64,000 bases of DNA from DASUVM01 sp963704675. Lineage in GTDB: Bacteria > Patescibacteriota > Saccharimonadia > Saccharimonadales > Saccharimonadaceae. The notes under the pieces are model-generated. The model was not told the origin of the DNA. It was given only the letters and a program-made list of their open reading frames with translations, and did not search any database. The DNA lies in assembly GCA_963704675.1 (NCBI GenBank), contig OY969928.1, forward strand, positions 372,001 to 436,000. The letters are read 5' to 3'. The position numbers and the translations under genes were made by a program. Shown here in pieces: positions 1-8,730 of the stretch. Positions within the stretch are counted from its first letter, which is position 1; every line of letters begins with the position of its first letter.

Positions 1-2
1 TC

Positions 3-482
3 ATTTGGGTGCTCACACCTTTATTACTTCTAGCAGGAGTTCCGGCGGTTATTATTGGTTTTGCTTGGGCACTTAATTCAATCGCTGTGAGTATAGGAGC
101 ACTACTCAGCCGACCGTTTGCAACACGCTGGAGTGAGGCAAAACTGTTTGCAGTGCCAGCCGTGATCGGACTTTTAGCTATGGCTATTCTAAGCGTTCAT
201 GTTAGCTTATGGACAATCGGTCTTTACGCTATTTTCGGGCTGATAAGAGGATGGTATGAAGCCGTGATTGCGCCAATTGTGCAGCATCATACACCCGAGG
301 ACATCCAATCGACTGTTTTTTCGGTTAGCGGTAGCTTAAGTCAACTGCTCTACATTGGTACCGTCGTTGTCGTAAACTATGCAGGTAACTTTGGCGTTCA
401 GTGGACATTAGCAGCAAACGCATTATTGTTCACACCGCTGATCACAGTTATTGCATTCCGACTTGCTCGTTTCCGTCGTTAG
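3..482 (+). CDS. MFS-type permease, C-terminal part (5' end outside window)
   Basis: The frame enters from the left edge and stops at TAG 480-482, so the true start is not visible. The roughly 159 residues seen form five to six long hydrophobic helices separated by short polar loops (for example the SRPFATRWSEAK loop near residue 35) and end in a basic cytoplasmic tail, RLARFRR. This is the usual pattern of the second half of a Major Facilitator Superfamily transporter, which moves small solutes by gradient-driven antiport or symport. The substrate cannot be told from this fragment. A terminator hairpin follows directly. The MFS assignment rests on helix pattern and loop composition only; another polytopic permease family is possible. 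Confidence 0.6.
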   Translation: MWVLTPLLLLAGVPAVIIGFAWALNSIAVSIGALLSRPFATRWSEAKLFAVPAVIGLLAMAILSVHVSLWTIGLYAIFGLIRGWYEAVIAPIVQHHTPEDIQSTVFSVSGSLSQLLYIGTVVVVNYAGNFGVQWTLAANALLFTPLITVIAFRLARFRR

Positions 483-487
483 AAGTG

Positions 488-520
488 AGACCCGCCGTCA
501 ACCAGCCGGCGGGTTCTTCT
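488..520 (+). terminator. Intrinsic terminator of the MFS gene
   Basis: GACCCGCCG pairs with CGGCGGGTT across a short loop and is followed by the T-rich run TTCTTCTT. It starts 6 nt after the stop codon. Confidence 0.75.
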
Positions 521-526
521 TATAAC

Positions 527-656
527 CTGAATCACGAAACCCCCTCCAGACCACTCTTTTTCACTATAGCTCCACCGGAGCTATAGTGAAGCGCCAAAGC
601 TGAAACTGGTTAGTTAAATCGATTTCACACGGTCTGGAGGGGGTTTGGTGATTCAG
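527..656 (-). repeat. Structured palindromic repeat, copy 1 (reverse orientation)
   Basis: This is one of five related elements in the window. The outer arms 527-552 and 631-656 are inverted repeats with one mismatch over about 26 bp. Inside lie two hairpins: 561-591, a long stem ending in AGCTCC/GGAGCT, and 600-628, the TGAAA...TTTCA stem. Relative to copies 2-5 it is inverted. Its outer arm and the base of the AGCTC hairpin have sequences of their own but remain self-complementary, meaning that pairing rather than sequence is kept. It has no coding potential. Confidence 0.85.
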
Positions 657-762
657 ATTTCTTATATTATTGATATTAAACCGCTTGTTATATAATGTAC
701 TCGTTTCTGCTTCTTCTTGAGATGCAGAACTCGTACCCAACTTGGTCCTTGAAGGATGTAAT

Positions 763-1476
763 GTGATCACACTACCTTTTCCGACATACAGCATGGACGA
801 CTTGCCGCGCGAGACGTTCAACGATTCGCCTGAAATGTTCGAACACCTTGCCAAGGCTGTGCAGGCCTACGCCTTGCTGTACGACCCCCTTACTTTTTTG
901 CGAGGTGATAACGATCAAGATGACGAAGTAACACAACTAGCCGATGCAACCAGCTGGCTCATCTCGAATGCGCCGCTCGTACGCAAAGGAGAGCCGGGCG
1001 ACCCCACGTTCCATACCGATAACCATCCCCATGAGGTATGGCTGCGCAATGTCAGAGTGCTTGCACGCAGGCACATCAAGGCTAACTATCAGCAGGGCCG
1101 CGAAGATCTCCATCCGGTATTCAAACTTGTTTACGTGCCAGTCAGCAAGAGTAACGGTGAGTACTGGCCATACGTTCTGCAAGAAGAGCATTGGTCACTG
1201 TTTATCAGAGCCATTCAGGCCCAAGGTTCGCTCAATGCCGCCAACAAAATATGCAAGAGTAAGCTAGGCGTCGATCTCGAGACGTGTGAAACATGCAAGG
1301 CTTTTGTCACCGGAGCCTTCCGCCGGCTTGCAGAAGAATATCCCACACTGGGAAAGCACGATGCCAACGCAGACCGCTTCACTCATCATAGCTCGGAGCC
1401 CGAAAAGGTGCTAGAGTTGTGGAAATACAACGTTCTTGACGCTGCAGCGGTCTACATGCAGCATTACGGCACGTAA
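763..1476 (+). CDS. Orphan hypothetical protein (237 aa)
   Basis: I do not recognise this protein. The GTG at 763 is chosen because GAAGGA (752-757) is a well-placed Shine-Dalgarno; a TTG at 742 and an ATG at 793 are alternatives. A TATAAT box at 691-696 lies upstream. The product is soluble, acidic and mostly helical, with Trp- and His-containing stretches (HTDNHPHEVWL near residue 85) and a Cys cluster CETCKAF near residue 180 that might bind metal. Codon usage is GC-richer than the flanking permease and ABC genes. It is a stand-alone unit with its own terminator, downstream of palindromic repeat copy 1. Confidence 0.7.
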   Translation: MITLPFPTYSMDDLPRETFNDSPEMFEHLAKAVQAYALLYDPLTFLRGDNDQDDEVTQLADATSWLISNAPLVRKGEPGDPTFHTDNHPHEVWLRNVRVLARRHIKANYQQGREDLHPVFKLVYVPVSKSNGEYWPYVLQEEHWSLFIRAIQAQGSLNAANKICKSKLGVDLETCETCKAFVTGAFRRLAEEYPTLGKHDANADRFTHHSSEPEKVLELWKYNVLDAAAVYMQHYGT

Positions 1477-1492
1477 TAGAGGACTGGGTACG

Positions 1493-1526
1493 AAGGCGGT
1501 TAGGAAATCCTCCTGACCGCCTTTCG
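1493..1526 (+). terminator. Intrinsic terminator
   Basis: AAGGCGGTTAGGA pairs with TCCTGACCGCCTT (one G-T pair), loop AATCC, then TTTCG. It lies 16 nt after the stop of the orphan gene. Confidence 0.75.
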
Positions 1527-1533
1527 CCACGTC

Positions 1534-2028
1534 CTAAGCATTTTGTTTTGTATCAATTTTGGCATAACTCAGGCGTTTTATGACCTGCCATTCACGCGTT
1601 TCAGGCTTAAATTCACATAGCTCCCCACGAATACGGGCAATACTCATGAGTGCGGGCGTATACGGCACAAGTGTTCGATAATATCGAAGGTCATCACTTG
1701 TGTTCGTAATTGGCTTGCCCGGGAAAACCTGTTTAAATTTCTCAATCGCTTTATCGTCAAAATATGATTCGACACTAGCCGGCGGTATATATTCATCGGC
1801 ATCAATACCCATCTTGCGAGCTATTTTCATCACATCGCCAAGTGTCATTTCACTCGCCGATCGAATAAGCGCATAAACACCGCCACCTTTAATTTTAAAG
1901 ATACTGGCATGTGCCACTGGCCCGACCTGAACATCGCGCACAATCATTCTCGTAATATCGACACGCTTGCTGAAATTATCGCGAATCGATGCTTCTACGG
2001 CCAAATCGGTAAAGAAATCGGAATTCAT
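1534..2028 (-). CDS. Hypothetical protein (164 aa)
   Basis: Not recognised. It is a soluble alpha/beta protein without signal peptide or membrane segment. The middle part carries GGGVYALIRSASEMTLGDVMKIARK, a glycine turn followed by an amphipathic helix, and the C-terminal half is basic. ATG 2026-2028 is the first plausible start. Base composition resembles the core genes rather than the GC-rich cassettes around it. It is monocistronic and converges on the preceding orphan gene; no neighbour suggests a role. Confidence 0.7.
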   Translation of the reverse strand: MNSDFFTDLAVEASIRDNFSKRVDITRMIVRDVQVGPVAHASIFKIKGGGVYALIRSASEMTLGDVMKIARKMGIDADEYIPPASVESYFDDKAIEKFKQVFPGKPITNTSDDLRYYRTLVPYTPALMSIARIRGELCEFKPETREWQVIKRLSYAKIDTKQNA

Positions 2029-2090
2029 GTTATAGCTATTGTAGCGTAGATAATGTTTATAGGACAGATGGATTCAGGTAGTAGACATAC

Positions 2091-2119
2091 TTGCATTATA
2101 CTAGTTAGGATTATATAGT
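2091..2119 (+). promoter_or_regulatory. Sigma70-type promoter (TTGCAT-17-TATAGT)
   Basis: TTGCAT 2091-2096 and TATAGT 2114-2119 are separated by 17 nt, 35 nt upstream of the small gene starting at 2155. Confidence 0.6.
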
Positions 2120-2154
2120 TAATAAACCCTGCACTATATGACTGGAGGTCAAGG

Positions 2155-2481
2155 GTGAACGCTTTGAAAAGTTTCTTGAAGCGGTTTTTCACCAAAAAAG
2201 GAGCTCGCAACCGGAAGGTGGTAAAAGACATCATTGCTCAGTACGGCGTACAGCCACTACCGCTGAAGATTGGTCACCGCTATCGAGGCACGGCAAACAT
2301 TTTGCGGCGCTTTGGCAGCAAAGTCTCTGTGGAATACAGCCTGTACACATACCCATGCGCCCTGAGAGGCTACCACCATTGCACCAGCGCCGTGGTCGTA
2401 CTCGAAGAAGGAAATACATCCATTACGGTCTTGTTATTCAACACCGTTACGGGAACCTACATCAAGACCATCTGGTCATAA
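2155..2481 (+). CDS. Small basic orphan protein (108 aa)
   Basis: Not recognised. GTG start at 2155 preceded by TGGAGGTCAAGG, a strong Shine-Dalgarno. The N-terminus is highly basic (KSFLKRFFTKKGARNRKVVK). The remainder looks like a beta-rich domain, including the stretch from about residue 80 with alternating hydrophobic residues (SAVVVLEEGNTSITVLLF). It has its own promoter and terminator, so it is a self-contained cassette. A nucleic-acid-binding role would fit the basic N-terminus, but this is speculation. Confidence 0.7.
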   Translation: MNALKSFLKRFFTKKGARNRKVVKDIIAQYGVQPLPLKIGHRYRGTANILRRFGSKVSVEYSLYTYPCALRGYHHCTSAVVVLEEGNTSITVLLFNTVTGTYIKTIWS

Positions 2482-2492
2482 TCAGGAGTAAA

Positions 2493-2524
2493 AGCCCGCT
2501 TTCACGACCTTGTGGAAGCGGGCT
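2493..2524 (+). terminator. Intrinsic terminator
   Basis: AGCCCGCTTTCAC pairs with GTGGAAGCGGGCT (one G-T pair). It serves the small gene ending at 2481. Confidence 0.7.
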
Positions 2525-2550
2525 CGACCGGTTTAATTTCAAAATTATAT

Positions 2551-3360
2551 TTAGCGCGTCGTTTTATTGGCGAAAAGTCGCACGGCAATTGGAAAGGCGA
2601 TTACTAGAATACCCACACACCAAACTACCGCTAGCCAACCATGGTTACCAATTGGCGTGCCAATTAACAACCCACGAACTGCTTCAATAACATGTGTCAT
2701 CGGTTGATTCTCAGCGAAGGCCCGAATACCAGGTGCCATCGTATGTAGTGGCACAAAGGCACTAGAGGCAAATGTCAGCGGAAAAACAATCACAAAGGTG
2801 AGCCACTGCACCGCTTCAACGCTTTTGGCAAGCAAGCCAAGAATAGCCGAAAGCCATGAGATGGCAAAGGTGAATAGGCCAAGAATACCAAACACAAGCA
2901 ACCAATCAGTAAAGCTGGCTTCTGGCCGAAAACCGACGATAAGCGCCACGATAATCATAACGATCGCTGAAGCAAAGTTACGTACAATATCAGCCGTAAT
3001 ATGGCCAACCAAAACACCCGAACTCGCTATCGGCAGCGACTTAAGGCGCTCAATAATGCCACGCTGCATGTCGTTGGCTACTTCGAAGGCTGTCATGGTT
3101 GCACCGAAAGCAACAGTTTGCACTAATACTCCGGCAATTAAATAATTCACGTAGCTAACACCGCCGGTGTTGATGGCGCCGCCAAAGACAAACACGAAGA
3201 GCAGCGTAAACATAATCGGCTGAAAAAGCGTACCAAGCAGCTGATCGGGGCTTTTAATAATATGAAGTAAGCTGCGTTTAATTAAAACACCGTAATCGCT
3301 GAGCAAATTCGCCACTCGCGAACGTGATCGAACAACTGGGGTAGCGGTAGTTTGGTCCAT
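2551..3360 (-). CDS. ABC-2 type exporter permease (DrrB-like)
   Basis: The 269-residue integral membrane subunit of an ABC-2 (drug or polyketide-type) exporter. A cytoplasmic N-terminus (residues 1-35) is followed by about six transmembrane helices. The segment NDMQRGIIERLKSLPIASSG between helices two and three matches the conserved ABC-2 cytoplasmic loop, where MQRGI-ER-LPI-S is typical of the DrrB family. The ATG overlaps the TAA of the ATPase gene by one base (TAATG), so the two are translationally coupled and form one transporter. The substrate (drug, lipid or glycan) is not inferable. Confidence 0.88.
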   Translation of the reverse strand: MDQTTATPVVRSRSRVANLLSDYGVLIKRSLLHIIKSPDQLLGTLFQPIMFTLLFVFVFGGAINTGGVSYVNYLIAGVLVQTVAFGATMTAFEVANDMQRGIIERLKSLPIASSGVLVGHITADIVRNFASAIVMIIVALIVGFRPEASFTDWLLVFGILGLFTFAISWLSAILGLLAKSVEAVQWLTFVIVFPLTFASSAFVPLHTMAPGIRAFAENQPMTHVIEAVRGLLIGTPIGNHGWLAVVWCVGILVIAFPIAVRLFANKTTR

Positions 3361-4331
3361 TATTTTGTCTCCTTCTCATCAGCTTTTGGCGTTTCGGTTG
3401 GCTTGCCGGTTAATTTTAAGAACACGTCATCAAGCGTTGGTTTATGAATTGACACGTTCTCAATAGTGACACCAGCACTATTAAGGCGGCCCAGTAGGTC
3501 ATAAAGCTGTTTTGTGCCATCACTTGAGGTAAGTATAATTGTATTGCTTCCTTCTTTAACATGCATGTCTTCGCCTTTGAGGGCAGCTTGGGCTTTTTGC
3601 ATATCAGCACTCCCGGCTAGTGCAAATTCAATACGATCGTTACCGACTGTTTTCTTTAATTCATCAGCTGTACCGTTAGCAACGATTTTGCCTTCGTTAA
3701 TGACAGCGATTTTATCAGCTAACTGGTCGGCTTCTTCAAGATACTGGGTGGTTAAAAGAATAGTTATGCCTTCGTTCATGAGTTTTCGAATGACATCCCA
3801 CATTGCAAGGCGGCTACGCGGGTCAAGACCCGTCGTTGGCTCATCTAAAAAGATAATAGGCGGGGTGGCAATTAAGCTGGCCCCGAGATCAAGGCGACGG
3901 CGCATACCACCGGAATAGGTTTTTGACGAACGCTCAGCAGCCTTCACAAGGTCAAACTGCTCCAGAAGCTCCTGGGCCCGACGCTTTGAGTCGGCTTTTG
4001 AAAGATGGTAGAGCCGGCCCATCATCTCGAGGTTTTCACGACCGTTTAAATATTCGTCAACGGCAGCATACTGGCCGGTTAAGCCGATAACATGGCGAAC
4101 TTTTTCAGGGTCTTCGCGCACATTAATGCCTTCGATAAAAACTTCGCCAGCATCCGCTTTTAGAAGCGTACTTAAGATTCGTACGATGGTAGTTTTACCA
4201 GCACCGTTTGGACCAAGCAAAGCAAGCATTGAACCGCGTGGAACTTCAAGATCAATGCCCTTAAGTACCTCGAGCTCTTTAAATGATTTTTTGAGGCCTT
4301 TAATCGAAATGGCCGATGATTGTTGTGACAT
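3360..4331 (-). CDS. ABC exporter ATPase subunit (DrrA-like)
   Basis: 323-residue nucleotide-binding subunit. Walker A GPNGAGKT at residues 40-47, signature YSGGMRRR at 139-146 and Walker B IIFLDEPT at 159-166. The switch position reads TTQYLEEAD, with Gln where most ABC ATPases have His; this is the normal DrrA-subfamily form and not a defect. Residues 225-310 make the C-terminal regulatory extension common to DrrA proteins, and the tail is Lys/Glu rich. It is the first gene of a two-gene operon with the permease. Confidence 0.92.
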   Translation of the reverse strand: MSQQSSAISIKGLKKSFKELEVLKGIDLEVPRGSMLALLGPNGAGKTTIVRILSTLLKADAGEVFIEGINVREDPEKVRHVIGLTGQYAAVDEYLNGRENLEMMGRLYHLSKADSKRRAQELLEQFDLVKAAERSSKTYSGGMRRRLDLGASLIATPPIIFLDEPTTGLDPRSRLAMWDVIRKLMNEGITILLTTQYLEEADQLADKIAVINEGKIVANGTADELKKTVGNDRIEFALAGSADMQKAQAALKGEDMHVKEGSNTIILTSSDGTKQLYDLLGRLNSAGVTIENVSIHKPTLDDVFLKLTGKPTETPKADEKETK

Positions 4332-4390
4332 ATAAAAAAATTCCTATTTGCTAGGGATTATACCTTACTTTAAGTATTTACGAAAGCGTC

Positions 4391-4430
4391 GTGGTGGCGA
4401 GCACGGTGTTTTCACACCGGCCCGCCACCA
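4391..4430 (-). terminator. Hairpin downstream of the lipoprotein gene
   Basis: GGTGGCG pairs with CGCCACC around an inner GGTGTTTTCACACC hairpin, 10-50 nt beyond the lipoprotein stop on the minus strand. It also lies just upstream of the ABC operon. Confidence 0.55.
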
Positions 4431-4440
4431 TGTTCGCCTA

Positions 4441-4998
4441 CTACTCAGGATCCGCCGGACAGTTGGCCAGCGAAGCGGCCCTCTCGGGGTAAACAAGCTC
4501 CATGAAAATCGCCAGGTTATAGCCGATCACATGGTCGGGATCACCCGGCACTGGGGTAGCGTCATCGGCTGCCGACGGGTTCGCGAAGCGCTCACGTGGC
4601 ACGGCAAAGCCATAGAACAGCTCGCTATTCACACGCTCCTGGCAAACCACCGTCACCTCCCCAGGAGACTGCGGCCAGCATTGACTCTGGTCGTCGATTG
4701 TCTCTTTGTCGTCGAGAGGGCAGGAGGCCCCTGGCGTCGCCACCAGCTCCATGCGCGACGCCCGATTGGTCGACTTCGTGTAGTTGGCGGGCAGATAACA
4801 GTCACCAGGCTCGCCGATATCTTGCCGGTCGTCACAAGCGGCCGCATCGTTACCGCGCGTGTCGATCATGGCCTTCTCAGCAGAGAGGGCTGCCGGTTTG
4901 ACATTGGAAACAGCCGACGTTGGCGGCGATGTTGGTTGGCTATCAGAGCAACCAGCCAACGTCAACGATGCGACAAGCACTGTCACAAGTCTACGCAT
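4441..4998 (-). CDS. Secreted lipoprotein (185 aa), GC-rich orphan
   Basis: The N-terminus MRRLVTVLVASLTLAGCS is a lipoprotein signal peptide with lipobox LAGC; Cys17 would be lipidated and anchor the protein outside the membrane. The mature part starts with a Ser/Pro/Thr-rich linker. It then has about 150 residues with six Cys (CDD, GDC, SCPL, QCW, VCQ, NCP), which may form disulfides outside the cell. No known domain recognised. Codon use is clearly more GC-rich than the flanking ABC transporter and helicase genes, suggesting an acquired cassette. Confidence 0.8.
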   Translation of the reverse strand: MRRLVTVLVASLTLAGCSDSQPTSPPTSAVSNVKPAALSAEKAMIDTRGNDAAACDDRQDIGEPGDCYLPANYTKSTNRASRMELVATPGASCPLDDKETIDDQSQCWPQSPGEVTVVCQERVNSELFYGFAVPRERFANPSAADDATPVPGDPDHVIGYNLAIFMELVYPERAASLANCPADPE

Positions 4999-5095
4999 AT
5001 GCTCTCACGCTCCAGACTTTGTCGTAGTTCTTGGGCGAACAAAACATACTATATCCTCATTGCTAGTAATCAACAAGAGCATCCAGACGTGATGC

Positions 5096-5101
5096 TACAA
5101 T
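5096..5101 (+). promoter_or_regulatory. -10 box of a probable leaderless promoter
   Basis: TACAAT ends 8 nt before the helicase ATG at 5110, and no Shine-Dalgarno is present, so transcription should start at or within two bases of the start codon. Confidence 0.5.
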
Positions 5102-5109
5102 AAATAGCA

Positions 5110-8100
5110 ATGAACTTTACCGAAAATTATTCGCAGCTTAACCCCGCTCAAAAACAGGCAGTTGATACTATCGAGGGGCCAGTGTTAGTTATCGCCGGGC
5201 CAGGTACCGGCAAAACGCAGCTCTTAAGCCTTCGCGTTGCCAACATTCTCGATAAAACCGACACGATGGCGCAAAATATTCTCTGTTTAACCTTTACTGA
5301 ATCGGGCGCGCTCAACATGCGTGAGCGTTTAACGCGTTTTATTGGTAAAGCAGCTTACGATGTGCAAATTGCCACCTACCACACGTTTGGCAGCGATTTA
5401 ATTCGTCAATTTCCTGAATACTTCGCCGAAACAAATTTGCAGCGGCCAATTGATGAGCTTGGCAAATACCAAATTGTTGAAGCGATTGTTGAAGAAATGA
5501 GCTACTTAAATCCGCTCAAACAAACAAGACACCATCTCGGTGATCTGATGAGTACTGTAAGTGAAATCAAACGAGCATTGCTCTCGGCCGACGACCTGCG
5601 CGCAATTATCGCTGAAAACCAACGTTTCTTAAAAGCTACGCAGCCAAGTGTCTCGCACATTCTTGAAAATTTTGGCCGGATGCCAAGCAAACTAGCCGCC
5701 GCGCTTGAATTTTTCACGCCACTAGCTCAGTTATTTCAAGAAAATATGCCAGAGGCTCAAACGCATCCACCATTTGCCAGTTTGGCCAGGCTCGCCGCTG
5801 ATTCGCTGACTGAAGCTATCAATGCCGCTGAGAACATGGGCAAAACCAAGCCGCTCACTGAATGGAAGAACAAATGGCTCGCTAAAAATCACGACAATCA
5901 GTTTATGGTAAAGGGTGAGCTTGAAAATCGACGTATCGTTGCGCTTGCCGATGTACTTGAAGAATATCAACAGGCGCTTGAAAAGAATGGCCTTTACGAC
6001 TTCGATGATATGATTCTGCGCTCAATTCGCGCACTTGAAGAAAACGCTGATTTAAAATTCAGCCTGCAAGAACGCTATCTTTATATATTGCTCGATGAAT
6101 TTCAAGATACCAACGCTGCTCAACTTAAGTTAGTTCGGCTACTCACCGACAATCCTGTTAACGAAGAACGGCCGAACATTTTAGCAGTGGGCGATGATGA
6201 CCAAGCAATTTATGCTTTTCAAGGTGCCGAGTATTCAAATATGCTCGACTTTCATCAGATGTATCGCGAGGTAAGGGTCGTTCACCTTACCGAAAACTAT
6301 CGTTCGGCGGCAGGCATTTTGCATATTGCGCACAATGTTGCTGAGCAAATCGAGGCACGCCTGCACCATCACTTCGGTGATATGAGCAAAATGTTACATG
6401 CCACAAACGCCAGCCTTAAAGCACATATTGCGCGCCATGAATTCTTAAGTGACGTCGCCGAAGCCGATTGGATTGCTCATGAAATAAAAAAACTAATTAA
6501 TGATGGCACAAAGCCAAGTGAAATTGCTATTTTAGCGCCGAAGCACAAATATCTTGAGCCGATTGTGCCATACCTTAATGCCCTTGGCATTCCGGTGCGT
6601 TATGAAAAACGCGAGAATATTTTAGAAACACCGGCAATTATACAACTTATTGCTATGAGTAAGTTGGCTATAAGCCTTGCAAAGAACGATCAGTTGCAGG
6701 CAAATACACTCTGGCCACAAGTGCTAAGCCTTGACTTTTGGCAAATTCCTACTAGCACCATCTGGAAGTTAAGTTGGGCTATTAATGAAAGCCGCGGTGA
6801 GCTTACTTGGAGTAAGGCATTGCTTGAACATGACGAACTAAAAAAACCAGCGCTTTTCTTCTTAGCGCTTGCTCATAAAGCCCAGAGTGAGCCACTTGAA
6901 ACTATGCTCGATTATCTCACCGGCACAACCGAGATCGAGACTCACGAGCCCGCTATGCCAACAGTTCGTTCACCATTTAAAACATTTTATATTGACGAAG
7001 CCAGGAACAAAGATAGCGATGCGTATTATCACACCTTGTCACATTTAAGCGTCCTGCGCGCAAAGCTACGTGAACATCAAGAAGCTAGTGAACACACCTT
7101 GATTCTTGAAGATTTACTCCATTTCGTCGATTTATATAACGCAGCGGGACAGCAGCTTATTAACACCAGCCCTTATGCTCAAGCTGCCGACGCAGTCGAG
7201 CTTATGACTGTTTTTAAAGCCAAGGGCCTCGAATTTGAACACGTGTTCTTACCAAGCTGCCACGATGATGTCTGGGGCGAAAGTTCGCGCGGGCAGATGA
7301 ACAAATTGACCCTGCCGCCAAATCTCACGCCAATTCGTCATGCTGGCGCGGCTCCCGACGAACGGCTGCGGCTGTTCTTTGTTGCTATTACTCGTGCCAA
7401 AGTTGGATTATACCTCACAAGTTACTTGCAAACCTTTAGCGGCAAACAAACAAAACGCTTAAAGTATCTTGATGAACAAGAGCAAGAAAACGGCGCGTTT
7501 AAAGCAGCGGCGCTACCAGAAGGCATGCAAGCGGTGATTCGCTCTGACACAGAAGTGCCTAGCCAAGAATCTATGGAACTCAGCTGGCGCACAAAACACC
7601 TTATGGGGCTTAGCGAGGAGCAACTCCGCACACTTCTTCAAGATGAATATTTAAAGAATTACCGGCTCAGCCCAACACATCTTAATGATTTTATCGATCT
7701 TGAGCATTGCGGTCCTGAAAAGTTCTTCCTTCATACCATACTTCGTTTTCCAAAAGCACTGACCACAAATAATCTTTTCGGCAATGCCATTCACGAAACG
7801 CTTGAGTGGGTACAGTATCAGATGAACATACACAAAACGCTACCGGTCATGACCGCTATCTTAGCTCACTTTGAAACCTGTCTTAATGAAAAGCCACTTA
7901 ACATCAACGAACGCTTAAAAGAGCTTGAGCGCGGTCAGCATGCACTGAAGACTTATTTTGCCGCCAGAAGCAATACATTTGCCCCAGGCGACCAGGCCGA
8001 AAAAAACTTCGCCAGCGAAGGCGTTTGGCTCGGCAATGCCCATCTTGGTGGCAAGATTGATAAAATTCGTGTTGATAAAACAAACAAGACCATTATTGTG

Positions 8101-8445
8101 ACCGACTACAAAACAGGTTCAAGCCCAAATCGCTGGGAAAGCAGCGCACGACTCCATAAATACCGCCAGCAACTTTACTGTTACAAAATTATTATTGAAA
8201 ATTCTCGTAGTTTTAGAGGTTACACCGTCGAAAAAGGCATACTAGAATTTATTGAACCTGATCAAAATAATGACATAAATACACTCGAACTCACTTTTAC
8301 ACCTGCCGAGTTAGAGCGCACAAAACAGCTTTTGCAATCAGTATGGAATAGGGTGCAGCAGCTTCGTTTTCCGGATATCTCGTCGTATCCACCAACGCTT
8401 TCCGGTATGAAGCAATTTGAGTCTGACTTGATACAAAATTTTTAA
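5110..8445 (+). CDS. UvrD/PcrA-type helicase fused to a PD-(D/E)XK nuclease
   Basis: 1111-residue ATP-dependent DNA helicase-nuclease. Motif I (Walker A) AGPGTGKT starts near residue 29, motif II DEFQDT is at 329-334, motif III GDDDQAIY begins at 361, and motif VI-like region DERLRLFFVAITRAK lies near 755. The last 270 residues form a RecB-family nuclease: GGKIDKI (Asp984) and TDYKTG (Asp999, Lys1001) are the expected metal and catalytic residues. The architecture matches AddA/RecB-like or UvrD-nuclease proteins used for end resection and recombinational repair. No AddB partner is nearby, so it may act alone. The ATG follows a -10 box by 8 nt and lacks a Shine-Dalgarno. Confidence 0.9.
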   Translation: MNFTENYSQLNPAQKQAVDTIEGPVLVIAGPGTGKTQLLSLRVANILDKTDTMAQNILCLTFTESGALNMRERLTRFIGKAAYDVQIATYHTFGSDLIRQFPEYFAETNLQRPIDELGKYQIVEAIVEEMSYLNPLKQTRHHLGDLMSTVSEIKRALLSADDLRAIIAENQRFLKATQPSVSHILENFGRMPSKLAAALEFFTPLAQLFQENMPEAQTHPPFASLARLAADSLTEAINAAENMGKTKPLTEWKNKWLAKNHDNQFMVKGELENRRIVALADVLEEYQQALEKNGLYDFDDMILRSIRALEENADLKFSLQERYLYILLDEFQDTNAAQLKLVRLLTDNPVNEERPNILAVGDDDQAIYAFQGAEYSNMLDFHQMYREVRVVHLTENYRSAAGILHIAHNVAEQIEARLHHHFGDMSKMLHATNASLKAHIARHEFLSDVAEADWIAHEIKKLINDGTKPSEIAILAPKHKYLEPIVPYLNALGIPVRYEKRENILETPAIIQLIAMSKLAISLAKNDQLQANTLWPQVLSLDFWQIPTSTIWKLSWAINESRGELTWSKALLEHDELKKPALFFLALAHKAQSEPLETMLDYLTGTTEIETHEPAMPTVRSPFKTFYIDEARNKDSDAYYHTLSHLSVLRAKLREHQEASEHTLILEDLLHFVDLYNAAGQQLINTSPYAQAADAVELMTVFKAKGLEFEHVFLPSCHDDVWGESSRGQMNKLTLPPNLTPIRHAGAAPDERLRLFFVAITRAKVGLYLTSYLQTFSGKQTKRLKYLDEQEQENGAFKAAALPEGMQAVIRSDTEVPSQESMELSWRTKHLMGLSEEQLRTLLQDEYLKNYRLSPTHLNDFIDLEHCGPEKFFLHTILRFPKALTTNNLFGNAIHETLEWVQYQMNIHKTLPVMTAILAHFETCLNEKPLNINERLKELERGQHALKTYFAARSNTFAPGDQAEKNFASEGVWLGNAHLGGKIDKIRVDKTNKTIIVTDYKTGSSPNRWESSARLHKYRQQLYCYKIIIENSRSFRGYTVEKGILEFIEPDQNNDINTLELTFTPAELERTKQLLQSVWNRVQQLRFPDISSYPPTLSGMKQFESDLIQNF

Positions 8446-8448
8446 GCA

Positions 8449-8476
8449 TTGACTCAGCGTAACCAATAGATATACT
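8449..8476 (+). promoter_or_regulatory. Sigma70-type promoter (TTGACT-16-TATACT)
   Basis: TTGACT 8449-8454 and TATACT 8471-8476, spacing 16 nt, directly after the helicase stop. The predicted transcript starts near 8484 and would carry the tRNA-like fold and the 34-residue ORF. Confidence 0.7.
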
Positions 8477-8534
8477 GGATATTACTGTGTGCACGATGTA
8501 TCTGCCTTTGCACAGGATTGATTGTTAGAACACC

Positions 8535-8608
8535 GGATCTGTAGCTCAGAGGTAGAGCAACGTCCTTTTACATGACGCTCGTCGCTGGTTCGATTCCGGC
8601 CAGATCCA
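8535..8608 (+). tRNA. tRNA-like gene with irregular anticodon arm
   Basis: A perfect 7-bp acceptor stem (GGATCTG/CAGATCC), a 4-bp D stem with loop AGAGGTA, and a 5-bp T stem with the canonical TTCGATT loop are present. The anticodon arm is not canonical. Two nucleotides instead of one separate it from the D arm, and its stem CGTC/GACG closes either a 9-nt loop or, with a C-T mismatch, a 7-nt loop TTTTACA that would put UUA in the anticodon. Val (UAC) or Lys (UUU) would need a distorted loop. CCA is not encoded (ACGG follows). It may be a degenerate tRNA or a tRNA-like domain of a larger RNA. Confidence 0.6.
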
Positions 8609-8730
8609 CGGGACGGGAAGGGGCGAGGAGACACCCGCCGCATAGCAATGTCGTATCCAACCCTTTCCGTCCCACCAAATGTAGGCGTCCGCAGCCAGTG
8701 GATGCTCAATGCCAGTAGAAGGAGGTGAAC

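Noticed and set aside
3360..4331. Missing switch His in the ABC ATPase as sign of an inactive enzyme
   Set aside because: DrrA-type ATPases normally have Gln at this position (TTQYL).
4348..5103. 251-codon ORF opposite the lipoprotein gene
   Set aside because: It overlaps a protein with a clear lipobox and has no start signal; it is a GC-rich antisense shadow.
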